Assembly: GCA_018971525.1 (NCBI GenBank)
Contig: JAGXAR010000019.1
Location: forward strand, 1-62,984
Length of the DNA stretch: 62,984 bases
Direction of reading: 5' to 3'
Source of the DNA: Nitrospirota bacterium
GTDB lineage: Bacteria > Nitrospirota > Nitrospiria > Nitrospirales > Nitrospiraceae
The notes beneath the pieces are model-generated. The model was not told the DNA's origin. It saw only the letters and a list, made by a program, of their open reading frames with translations, and did not search any database. The translations under genes and the position numbers were made by a program. Below, piece after piece: positions 9,144 through 15,903 of the stretch (positions within the stretch are counted from its first letter, which is position 1; each line of letters starts with the position of its first letter).

Positions 9144-9403
9144 GAACGGAGCTCTCTCCGGCGAACGATGCCGTGAATGTCGACCAGGTGATCGTCCCGG
9201 TCGATGGAGTAGAAAATTCGCCAGTCCTCGACCGCATACTTGGAAAGGCCCGGCAGGTCCGGCGCGACCGGTTCGTGGCGCAAGTTATCGATGTTGGAGG
9301 CGATCCATTTGGTCTTGTCCAAGAGTCGCTGTGCCATGGACGGCTCAAGGCCCGCAAGGTCTTGGAGGATGGCTGGGCGATAGGCAAGACGATACCAGGC
9401 CAT
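9140..9403 (-). CDS. RelE/ParE-type toxin
   Basis: The 87-residue product has the compact RelE/ParE layout: YRPAILQDLAGLEPSMAQRL (helical hairpin), then DLPGLSKYAVEDWRIFYSID, which matches the conserved L-x-G-x-x-x-Y-R-[IV]-x-x-x-D-W-R-x-x-Y stretch, and a basic C-terminus (IVRRRELRS). Such toxins cleave ribosome-bound mRNA or poison gyrase; which one applies here is not evident. I choose the ATG at 9403 because the antitoxin stop and a TAAGGA ribosome site sit just upstream; an in-frame ATG at 9427 would overlap the antitoxin. It is preceded by the antitoxin gene and followed with overlap by the HesB-like gene. Confidence 0.75.
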   Translation of the reverse strand: MAWYRLAYRPAILQDLAGLEPSMAQRLLDKTKWIASNIDNLRHEPVAPDLPGLSKYAVEDWRIFYSIDRDDHLVDIHGIVRRRELRS

Positions 9404-9410
9404 GTCGTCC

Positions 9411-9614
9411 TTACCAGTGGAGACCAAGCTGATCGGCGATGTCCTCGCCGGACAGTCTCTCTCTGCTGGACAAGGACTCTTTCAGCCGGGCCCGCAGGCC
9501 ATCGCCAAGCTGGAGTCCCAGGTCAGGATCGCCCAGTAACTCGCGCAGGCGATCGTCGACGATGCCGCGCACGAGTGTTTTGAGTTGTTCCCGGGAAAGT
9601 TGAGAGAGGTCCAT
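9411..9614 (-). CDS. Probable antitoxin of the RelE/ParE-type pair
   Basis: The 67-residue product starts MDLSQLSREQLKTLVRGIVD and is largely helical and charged, ending in SGEDIADQLGLHW. It sits seven bases upstream of the toxin start, in the usual antitoxin-first order. No DNA-binding fold was recognised with confidence, so its role is inferred from size, order and spacing. The ATG at 9614 is chosen because sequence further upstream reads into a repeat element and lacks protein character. The repeat copy 9657-9814 begins about 43 bases upstream and must overlap or abut the operon promoter. Confidence 0.6.
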   Translation of the reverse strand: MDLSQLSREQLKTLVRGIVDDRLRELLGDPDLGLQLGDGLRARLKESLSSRERLSGEDIADQLGLHW

Positions 9615-9656
9615 GAAGACGGAGGATACGGAGTGAACCCCCTGAAATGCAACTGG

Positions 9657-9814
9657 CAGGATATTGAAAACCTGCGCCGGCAACGCCCTCGCCATCCGTG
9701 ATGTGTGGATGGTGAAGCGTATCCCGCGAACATGCCGCAGCCGGTTCTGCAACGAGAGACGAACGACGCTTCACGAACGATGTACGAAGCGGATGGATTT
9801 TTTTGAGCAATCTG
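9657..9814 (-). repeat. Dispersed inverted-repeat element, copy 3 (second interior type)
   Basis: The ends CAGGATATT (9657) and AGCAATCTG (ending 9814) are degenerate versions of the CAGGATGCT/AGCATCCTG termini. The interior read on the minus strand (cgttcgtgaagcgtcgttcg, then ctcgttgcagaaccggc) is nearly identical to that of the copy at 49213-49362 and differs from the copies at 2055, 12069 and 36060. It lies upstream of the toxin-antitoxin operon. Confidence 0.7.
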
Positions 9815-9829
9815 CCAGGGGCGCACGGA

Positions 9830-10156
9830 TTACTGATGGGTGGTCTTGGGCTGGAGTTGCTGGAGCATGCGGTTCAGTCGGTCTTGATGCGGGAGGGCTA
9901 CCGTCAGAAACTCCAGGCCGATGCCGGCGGACCCGGACCAGCGGACTGCGGCATTGTCGATCATGATCGGCTGGGGCTCACCCGGAATATGCAATTGCAT
10001 GGTGAGCTGCATGCCGGTAAAGGGGCTGATGATACTGTCTACGCGGCATCCCTTGGCAGAGAGGTCCCGGACGGACCCTGCATGGCTGAAGTGATCCTTA
10101 TGCACCAAGGTGCTGGAGAGCGATACGGGAAATCTGGGATGTTTTCTGGTGACCAT
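9830..10156 (-). CDS. PilZ domain protein
   Basis: The 108-residue protein is essentially a single PilZ domain, the c-di-GMP receptor fold. It has RKHPRFPVSL at the N-terminus in place of the RxxxR loop, followed by DLSAKGCRVDS, which matches the D/N-x-S-x-x-G strand motif, then AAVRWSGSAGIGLEFL, the typical terminal strand. The first arginine motif reads R-K-H-P-R, so c-di-GMP binding is plausible. The start is taken at the ATG at 10156 (MVTRKHPRF); the frame stays open upstream, but that part overlaps the decayed neighbouring PilZ gene and lacks family similarity. The ribosome site is weak. There is no other output domain. Confidence 0.8.
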   Translation of the reverse strand: MVTRKHPRFPVSLSSTLVHKDHFSHAGSVRDLSAKGCRVDSIISPFTGMQLTMQLHIPGEPQPIMIDNAAVRWSGSAGIGLEFLTVALPHQDRLNRMLQQLQPKTTHQ

Positions 10157-10176
10157 AGTTGTGCTCTGTGCGGTTC

Positions 10177-10497
10177 CTATTCGGCGATGCTCACTTGGAT
10201 CGCTGGGACCTGCCCCAGACAGGCTCGTTCCGGCTCCTGTATCCCAAGACATTCTCGGCCAGCTTGAGTTCCAGGGTCCCCCGGACTGTGTTGGATCAAG
10301 TGGTGATGGTAATAGTCTGTTCCGGAATCTGGAGATGCACCGTGAGGAGGGCGCCCCTCTTCACCGCACGATCGCCGACGACCTTGCAGCCGCCCATCCC
10401 GAGGTTGTATACGATCCCTATTCCGTCCGGCATGATCGCCTGCGAATGTAGCAGGAAACTTCACTCGATAGCGAGCGTGCTGCTTCTGCTCCATCAT
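10177..10497 (-). pseudogene. Decayed second PilZ gene with frameshifts
   Basis: The minus strand starts MEQKQHARYRVKFPATFAG, a standard PilZ beginning, but the frame then loses similarity. The frame entered near 10424-10428 continues the domain as GIGIVYNLGMGGCKVVG, RAVKRGALLTVHLQIPEQ and TITITT, and hits a TGA at 10296-10298. Degraded C-terminal similarity (GRECLGIQEPERACLGQ) reappears in the first frame. At least two frame changes and one stop interrupt it, so the gene is probably inactive. It lies directly upstream of the intact PilZ gene on the same strand, suggesting an old tandem pair. Confidence 0.7.
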
Positions 10498-10664
10498 ATT
10501 GGGGCCCTCAGAAGGTGTCCTTTTCGAGCGAGGCATCGGCGATGAGATTCCCGCTGACTATGCCTCCGCCTCAGGAAAGGCTAGTCGCTGGAACGGGTGG
10601 TTGTCAAAGAAATAGAGATCTTTGGAAATTTCTGGTCCAAATACGGCGGGGAGGACATACAGCC

Positions 10665-11384
10665 ATGAACCGACTTGAACATAAAGTCGCGATTGTGACC
10701 GGTAGCAGCAGTGGAATCGGGAAGGCGATTGCGTTGCGTTTCGGTGCGGAAGGAGCCACCGTCGTCGTGACGGCCAGACGGATGGCGCTCTGTGAGGAGA
10801 CAGTGGCGCGAATTACGCAGAAGGGTGGGAAGGCTTGGGCGACACAGACAGACGTGACGGATGAGCGTCAGATAGAGCGGCTCCTCGAGGAGACGGTGAC
10901 CCGATACGGACGGGTGGATATTCTCGTGAACAATGCAGGTATCTTCGGCGGCAGGCGGCTCGCAGAGACGACGACCGAGGCATTCGACTCCGTCATGAAC
11001 GTGAATCTCCGGGGAACATTCTTCTGCTGTCGGGCCGGTTTCGCCCAGATGAAAAAGCAGGGTGGGGGGTTGATCATCAATATATCGAGTGTCGCCGGAG
11101 TACAGGCCTGGGCTGGAACAGGTGTCTATAGTGCTTCCAAACATGGAATCATGGCACTGACGAAATCGTTGGCCGATGAAGGCCGCCCCTTTCAGATCAA
11201 GGTGAGCGCGATTTGTCCTGCCGGCGTCGCCGATGAGTTAGTCGACGCTTCGTCCGAAGAGATTCTCCGGAGCGAGAAGATCGATCCGTATGACATCGCC
11301 GAGACGGCCATCTACTTAGCCATGCTCGGGCCATCAGCGGTGGTGCATCAGATCGTCGTCGATCGACTTGGCGCAGAGTGGTAA
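10665..11384 (+). CDS. Short-chain dehydrogenase/reductase (SDR)
   Basis: The 239-residue protein is a classical SDR: TGSSSGIGKAIALRFG is the dinucleotide-binding loop (about 14-28), NNAGIF the NNAG motif, INISSVAG holds the catalytic Ser, and YSASKHG supplies the Tyr-Lys pair. The T-A-R-R segment after beta2 (VVVTARRMA) suggests NADP(H) preference. Substrate is not evident. The C-terminus is shorter than in FabG-like reductases and ends DRLGAEW. The ATG at 10665 is preceded by GGGGAGGA at good spacing; the frame upstream is open but lacks SDR content. A periplasmic FKBP gene follows after 130 bases. Confidence 0.9.
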   Translation: MNRLEHKVAIVTGSSSGIGKAIALRFGAEGATVVVTARRMALCEETVARITQKGGKAWATQTDVTDERQIERLLEETVTRYGRVDILVNNAGIFGGRRLAETTTEAFDSVMNVNLRGTFFCCRAGFAQMKKQGGGLIINISSVAGVQAWAGTGVYSASKHGIMALTKSLADEGRPFQIKVSAICPAGVADELVDASSEEILRSEKIDPYDIAETAIYLAMLGPSAVVHQIVVDRLGAEW

Positions 11385-11516
11385 GGGGAAGCGGACTGTG
11401 ATAAAAATCCTCGTCATTTTTGATCGTTGGAATCGATCGATATTTTCGTGCGTCTGATCCCGCGATCTTTTCTGGCTGCTGTTGATCTCAACCGAGCAGT
11501 ATGGAGGATTCAAGCG

Positions 11517-12068
11517 ATGAAACGATTGGCAATGCTACGAGGAGTCTGTTCTGCTTGGGTGCTCTGCTGGGCCCTCATGGATTCACCGGTCGGAGCCGAG
11601 TCTTCCAAATCCGACGTCAACGCGACTGTTTCCGCCGGACGCACCGTCTCGTTGGAGTACACGTTGACTCTCGACGATCAGTCTGTCCTCGAATCCAATG
11701 TCGGCAAAGAACCGATGACCTATACGCAGGGTGCGCATGAGATCGTCCCCGGGTTAGAAACGGCAATGGAAGGAATGAAGAAAGGGGAGCGCAAACGCGT
11801 CGTCGTCACTCCAGCGGATGGGTATGGACCGATTGATCCACAGGCAATCCGAGAGGTGAAGAAGGAACTCATACCGGCTGCGGCGCAGAAAGTAGGTGCG
11901 CAACTCCAAGGGCAGGCTGCCGATGGATCGACTGCGTTCCCCCGGGTAAAAGAAATCAAGGCGGAGACAGTGGTGCTAGATTTTAACCATCCGCTCGCAG
12001 GGAAGACGTTACACTTTGACGTGACTGTCCTGGCGATCTCAGAGGGGAAGCTTCCGAAACAGCCATAG
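11517..12068 (+). CDS. Periplasmic SlyD-like FKBP peptidyl-prolyl isomerase
   Basis: The 183-residue protein carries an N-terminal signal peptide (MKRLAMLRG, then a hydrophobic stretch ending PVGAES) and a SlyD-type FKBP domain. SLEYTLTLDDQSVLESN opens the FKBP half. The GAHEIVPGLETAMEGMKKGE segment and ADGYGPIDPQAI are the conserved FKBP loop, the IF (insert-in-flap) region follows, and DFNHPLAGKTLHFDVTVL closes the domain. It catalyses cis-trans proline isomerisation and chaperones envelope proteins. The metal-binding His-rich tail of E. coli SlyD is absent. The start at 11517 has an ideal ATGGAGGATTCAAGCG leader. A repeat element begins immediately after the stop. Confidence 0.9.
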   Translation: MKRLAMLRGVCSAWVLCWALMDSPVGAESSKSDVNATVSAGRTVSLEYTLTLDDQSVLESNVGKEPMTYTQGAHEIVPGLETAMEGMKKGERKRVVVTPADGYGPIDPQAIREVKKELIPAAAQKVGAQLQGQAADGSTAFPRVKEIKAETVVLDFNHPLAGKTLHFDVTVLAISEGKLPKQP

Positions 12069-12280
12069 CAGAATGCTGAAAAAGTCCGCCGCCGGCGTTC
12101 TCGCTTCGCTCAGAGGCTCAGCATATCGAAGCGTACGCCTCGCCTCTTCGCTTGCTGCGGGCTTGCTTGGGACAAGGCGCGTCCCAGGGTGAAGAGGCTG
12201 TCTTGGCAGACTCAGGGCGGGAGGGTGAAATATCCGCCAGGGTTGGGCGGGTGAGAAGTCTGGTCTTTTTGAGCACCCTG
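12069..12280. repeat. Dispersed inverted-repeat element, copy 4
   Basis: The 212-bp copy runs from CAGAATGCT (12069) to AGCACCCTG (12280). It contains the gtccgccgccggcgttctcg block and the cgtacgcctcgcctcttcgc segment shared with the copy at 36060. It starts at the base after the FKBP stop codon. The remaining 199 bases up to the mutY start contain no recognised feature. Confidence 0.75.
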
Positions 12281-12479
12281 CGCAGTGTCCATCCCGTTGG
12301 TCCGAACGTGCGAATCAGTGACGTTCTGGCGTGTCCACATAGTTTTTCCGCAGCCTGTCAGGAGGGGCCTTCTGGAACGTCGCCTCCTGGTACAGCGACT
12401 GCAGCACCTCTTCTACCAGGTGACCATTTGATTTTCAGTGGGACCGCTTCTAGAATGCCGCTATTGGATTGACGCTGTG

Positions 12480-13199
12480 ATGCCCACCACTTCTGGCCCT
12501 CGAACAACCTCTCAGCGCAAGAAGAAGAGCTCGAAGAAGTCCCCCGGCCTCGACGTCTCGGTGAAGCGCCGTTTTCAGACGCGGTTGCTGAAGTGGTACG
12601 AGAAACATGGCCGTGATCTGCCTTGGCGAAAGACCTCCGACCCCTATCACATTCTGGTCTCTGAAGTGATGTTGCAACAGACTCAGGTCGAGCGGGTGAT
12701 CCCTAAGTACCATGAGTTTCTGGACCGCTACCCGAGCTTTGAAGAGTTGGCTGATGCGGCGGTCTCGGATGTGAAGAAGACGTGGTATCCGCTCGGCTAT
12801 AATATCCGGCCGGAGCGGCTACATAGTATCGCGTGCGAGACAATGGAGCGGTATGGGGGCCGGCTTCCGAGCGATGCGGAGGAATTGTTGTCGTTCAAGG
12901 GAATCGGACGGTACACGGCCGGCGCCATTCGGTCGTTCGCATTCAACGAAGATGCGCCGATCCTGGATACGAATGTGATTCGGGTCCTCCATCGGGTGTT
13001 CATGGCAAAGGGCGATCCCAAGACTCAGAAGGCGAAGCTCTGGCAATTGTCGGAAGCGTTAATTCCAAGTGGGAAGGGCTATGACTTCAACCAGGCGATC
13101 ATGGACTTTGGGGCGATCTGCTGCACGGCGAGAAATCCCTCCTGTCGGCAATGCACGATGAAATCGTTTTGCAAGACGTACCCCTTCGATCAGAAGTAG
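12480..13199 (+). CDS. mutY: A/G-specific adenine glycosylase MutY, short form
   Basis: The 239-residue protein removes adenine mispaired with 8-oxoguanine. It holds the MutY/EndoIII fold: WYEKHGRDLPWRKTSDPYHI, SEVMLQQTQVERVIPKY with the catalytic Glu, the helix-hairpin-helix FKGIGRYTAGAI, the catalytic Asp in ILDTNVIRV, and the 4Fe-4S loop C-x6-C-x2-C-x5-C (CTARNPSC, RQC, TMKSFC). It stops soon after the cluster, so the C-terminal NUDIX-like 8-oxoG-sensing domain of E. coli MutY is missing. The lysine-rich N-terminal extension is unusual. The start is uncertain: ATG at 12480 has a weak ribosome site, and GTG at 12477 is adjacent. A NUDIX gene and an exonuclease gene follow as an operon. Confidence 0.85.
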   Translation: MPTTSGPRTTSQRKKKSSKKSPGLDVSVKRRFQTRLLKWYEKHGRDLPWRKTSDPYHILVSEVMLQQTQVERVIPKYHEFLDRYPSFEELADAAVSDVKKTWYPLGYNIRPERLHSIACETMERYGGRLPSDAEELLSFKGIGRYTAGAIRSFAFNEDAPILDTNVIRVLHRVFMAKGDPKTQKAKLWQLSEALIPSGKGYDFNQAIMDFGAICCTARNPSCRQCTMKSFCKTYPFDQK

Positions 13200-13218
13200 C
13201 GAGGAGCGTCGGTGCGGC

Positions 13219-13623
13219 ATGAAGGTCGTTGAAGTCGCTGCCGGTCTTGTTTATCGTGAGGGCCGCTACTTGATTGCCCGACGGAAACCGGGTGTGCACT
13301 TGGCGGGCTTCTGGGAGTTTCCAGGCGGGAAGCGCGAGCCGGGTGAAACATTGGAAGAATGTTTGCGGCGGGAGTTGTTCGAGGAGCTGAGTATCCGTAT
13401 CGACGTGCCGCTACCCTTTCAGATCATTCGGCATGAGTATGCAGAGAAAACTGTGGAACTGCATTTCTTCCATTGTAGAATCGAGACCGGGCACGCCGCA
13501 GCAATTGACTGCGCGGAAATTCGATGGGTCTGGCCGCACGAGTTGGGGGATTTTGAGTTTCCCCCGGCGGATCGTCCGATCATCGAGGCATTAAGGCGGC
13601 AGACCATGGGGCAGGCTACATGA
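13219..13623 (+). CDS. MutT-like NUDIX hydrolase
   Basis: The 134-residue single-domain NUDIX protein has the full box GGKREPGETLEECLRREL followed by FEELSI. AAGLVYREGRYLIARRKPG and the FWEFPGG strand match MutT, the 8-oxo-dGTP diphosphatase. Its position 19 bases after mutY supports a role in the oxidised-guanine (GO) system. It might also supply in trans what the short MutY lacks, but that is speculation. Its stop overlaps the next gene as ATGA, so the two should be translationally coupled. Confidence 0.88.
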   Translation: MKVVEVAAGLVYREGRYLIARRKPGVHLAGFWEFPGGKREPGETLEECLRRELFEELSIRIDVPLPFQIIRHEYAEKTVELHFFHCRIETGHAAAIDCAEIRWVWPHELGDFEFPPADRPIIEALRRQTMGQAT

Positions 13624-14336
13624 AGGTCGTCTTGGACATAGAGACAATTCAAGCGCCTCGGGAAGAATGGGCGCGGTTGGTGGGAAAGCTTCCGCCAAGC
13701 GGCGAATCTGAGCCGGTAGACGAGAGCTACGATTTATTTGCGGCGGGGGCTGCCGATGCCCAACGACGCGCCGAGGATGAACAATATGCGAAGTCGGCTT
13801 TCGATGGCACGTTCAGTCAGATCGTCTGCATCGGCCTGTTGGAATTTTCTGATCAACTCGAGCCGCGTGGATCGGTGGCGTGGTATGGCGGGGATGAGCG
13901 AGAGTTGTTGCGACAATTCTGGAGCCGTTTGGCTCAGAACCGCCCGTCGCTCTTTATCACCCATAACGGTCTGGGCTTCGATCTCCCGTTCATTAAGAAG
14001 CGATCGATCATCCACCAAGTCAAGCCGAGTCTGGAGGTCAACCTCGCCAAGTTCCGCACGGAACCAGTCTACGACACGATGGCTGTCTGGAGCAATTGGG
14101 ACACGCGTGGGTGGGTGAAACTCGACGTGCTGGCGAGAGCACTGAACGTCGAAACTAAGTCAGGCAGTGGGGCACAGGTGGCTGAGATGTGGGGGAAAGG
14201 GCAGGGGCTTGAGCTGGCTCGGTACTGCCTGCAAGATACGTATGTGACGTATGCCTGTTATTGCCGGATGAATTTCCGACAGCCCCTGTCAGGTGAAGTG
14301 GTCTTGCTCCAGCCGGAGTTACTGAATGTCGGCTGA
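13620..14336 (+). CDS. Predicted DEDDy 3'-5' exonuclease of the PolB-exonuclease-like family
   Basis: The 238-residue protein has an RNase H-like DEDDy layout: Exo I VLDIETIQ at the N-terminus, Exo II THNGLGFDLPFIKKR (about 113-127) and Exo III ARYCLQDTYVTYACY (Tyr and Asp four apart, about 200-214). The family is usually described as a predicted 3'-5' exonuclease related to the proofreading domain of family-B polymerases; no polymerase domain is attached. The operon with mutY and a MutT-like gene implies a DNA-repair role. It converges with the next gene, and the last 18 bases overlap. Confidence 0.85.
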   Translation: MKVVLDIETIQAPREEWARLVGKLPPSGESEPVDESYDLFAAGAADAQRRAEDEQYAKSAFDGTFSQIVCIGLLEFSDQLEPRGSVAWYGGDERELLRQFWSRLAQNRPSLFITHNGLGFDLPFIKKRSIIHQVKPSLEVNLAKFRTEPVYDTMAVWSNWDTRGWVKLDVLARALNVETKSGSGAQVAEMWGKGQGLELARYCLQDTYVTYACYCRMNFRQPLSGEVVLLQPELLNVG

Positions 14337-15272
14337 GGTAGATTTGCGAATCTGGGTCGCCTGCGCCGGTTTCTTCTTCGGTGCCGGTTTAGCGGATACC
14401 TGGGTCGACTTGATCGCTTTCATTTCCTCGTTGCGTTCCCGCAGTTCGCGCTTCATCCATTCCGATTCCTTGCGAAGCATAGTGATCTCGGTATCCTTCT
14501 TGGCAAGCGCCTCTTTTGCTTTATCCAACTCACTGAGTTTCTGAGCCATAAGGTCGCCCTGTCCCGTCTCCTGGCCCGCACTGCCAGAGACCGTCTGAGC
14601 TTTCGTCGGAGCGGCCGCCATCATGGGTGCAATCGGAGTGATGGGCGTGGCTTTTGCGATCGGCATGGCGGCGGGCATCGGCGCCTTGGCGAGTGCATGA
14701 TAGTCGATGATCATCGCCATGGCGCCGAGTGCACCACCGGCGGCATAGGCCGGAGCCGGTTCTGTGCGTGCAGCCGACTCAGGAGTGAAACCAGTCGGCT
14801 TGGCACCCTTCCCAATGGTCAAGTAGATGGATCCCTTCTGCACGTAAATACTGCCCGTGGTGGGTTCAGAGCCTGACCCTGCCGATGAGGATACGCGGAA
14901 CCCGACAAGCTGTTCGGGTTTCGCCTTTGATAAGCCTTGTGCGAGCAGGGGAGAGAGGAACTCTGCATCCTCATCGCTGAAAATTCTCATCGGCTTGCCG
15001 CCACCAGCGGACATTCTCGAAGATCCACTCTGGCCGTCATTGCTATATAACCCTTTCACAATCTTTGTGATGGTCAGTTGATCGATCACGGCGGGATGAC
15101 TGGCTTCAAAAGACCAATCAGTCACTTCTTCCAAGTACACGCTGCCCTTCGCATTGTGAGCGAGTTTTGTCCCGCCGGCGCACCCGCTGATGACGAGGCT
15201 CAGTGCGGCGATCCCAACTAGGCCCTGCATGATCGGACGCCGCACATTGGTTAGCGTGAGGTAGCTGTTCAT
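14319..15272 (-). CDS. Lipoprotein with Ala/Pro-rich linker and C-terminal coiled coil
   Basis: The 317-residue protein has a signal peptide with lipobox VISGCAGG (Cys about 31). Residues 40-150 form a mixed globular region (VYLEEVTDWSFEASHPAV) without recognised family. Residues 160-230 are Ala/Pro-rich low complexity. Residues 240-290 (SELDKAKEALAKKDTEITML and onward) form a heptad coiled coil, and the tail is Lys/Pro-rich. Such a layout fits an envelope scaffold, but no partner is evident. It overlaps the exonuclease gene tail to tail by 18 bases. An in-frame downstream ATG (MQGLVG, residue 15) is an alternative start. Confidence 0.75.
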   Translation of the reverse strand: MNSYLTLTNVRRPIMQGLVGIAALSLVISGCAGGTKLAHNAKGSVYLEEVTDWSFEASHPAVIDQLTITKIVKGLYSNDGQSGSSRMSAGGGKPMRIFSDEDAEFLSPLLAQGLSKAKPEQLVGFRVSSSAGSGSEPTTGSIYVQKGSIYLTIGKGAKPTGFTPESAARTEPAPAYAAGGALGAMAMIIDYHALAKAPMPAAMPIAKATPITPIAPMMAAAPTKAQTVSGSAGQETGQGDLMAQKLSELDKAKEALAKKDTEITMLRKESEWMKRELRERNEEMKAIKSTQVSAKPAPKKKPAQATQIRKSTSADIQ

Positions 15273-15347
15273 TGCGGCTCTCCTTTTTACAGAATACGTA
15301 TCTGTGACTATTTGTGGCGAGGGGGCAGGGTCGGTACGTTTAGGGGA

Positions 15348-15479
15348 TTACCAGATTCCCAGGCCCATCAGTGTCATGCTCAGCGCAATCCATCCGAAGA
15401 GTCCCATCGCAATGATGGTCTCCAGGCTCATGGAGGTATCTGCTTTTTCCTTCACGCTGTGATCTTGATTCTTGATCAT
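15348..15479 (-). CDS. 43-residue single-span membrane protein
   Basis: An ATG at 15479 preceded by GGAGACGAGGC opens a 43-residue frame beginning MIKNQDHSVKEKADTSMS and continuing with one hydrophobic helix (LETIIAMGLFGWIALSMTLM, about 19-38), then GLGIW and TAA. The charged N-terminus followed by a clean transmembrane segment and a good ribosome site support a real gene, although it is short. It lies upstream of the lipoprotein gene on the same strand, with about 75 bases between. No family is known to me. Confidence 0.6.
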   Translation of the reverse strand: MIKNQDHSVKEKADTSMSLETIIAMGLFGWIALSMTLMGLGIW

Positions 15480-15903
15480 GCCTCGTCTCCAGGGAGTGAG
15501 TGTGTGCAATTAAGTATCGGCGATTCGTTTTTAAAGCAAAGAATATGCCTCTAGTAGTAGTAAAGGAGATTCAGAGATGCACTCGGGTAATATCAGGAGA
15601 AGATGGGAATTGTTACGGAATGGACTGAGTCAATGGAGAACAAGGATTGGCACAGGAGGTAATTAGTCTAGGTATATGATAATACAGCACTATATCGTGA
15701 CATTGTGTCGAGTTATTTCATGGGTTTCGGAAAGGGAGGCGCTCCGGCCCCTCTACGGATCATTATGCAAATGAGGCCCTACGTCATTCTTGAGAGCCGT
15801 GTAGGACGGAGGGATTGGCAAACAGATCGTGTTCAGAAGTGTTCGCTTTTGGTGCCAATCCTACAAAAATGATTCCAGGGGGAGCGGGGCGGGCAATAAC
15901 GAT
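15480..15903. other. Intergenic region with a possible microORF and an inverted repeat
   Basis: This AT-richer stretch contains a possible 29-codon frame at 15577-15666 (plus strand, MHSGNIRRRWELLRNGLSQW...) after a taaaggag ribosome-like site, too short to trust. It also holds a 9-bp inverted repeat, GGATTGGCA at 15812-15820 and TGCCAATCC at 15853-15861, extended by GTAGG and CCTAC with a small bulge. Nothing else is recognised. Confidence 0.4.

Noticed and set aside
15577-15666. 29-codon ORF with a good ribosome site
   Set aside because: Too short, arginine-rich and without signature; recorded only as a note in the intergenic entry.
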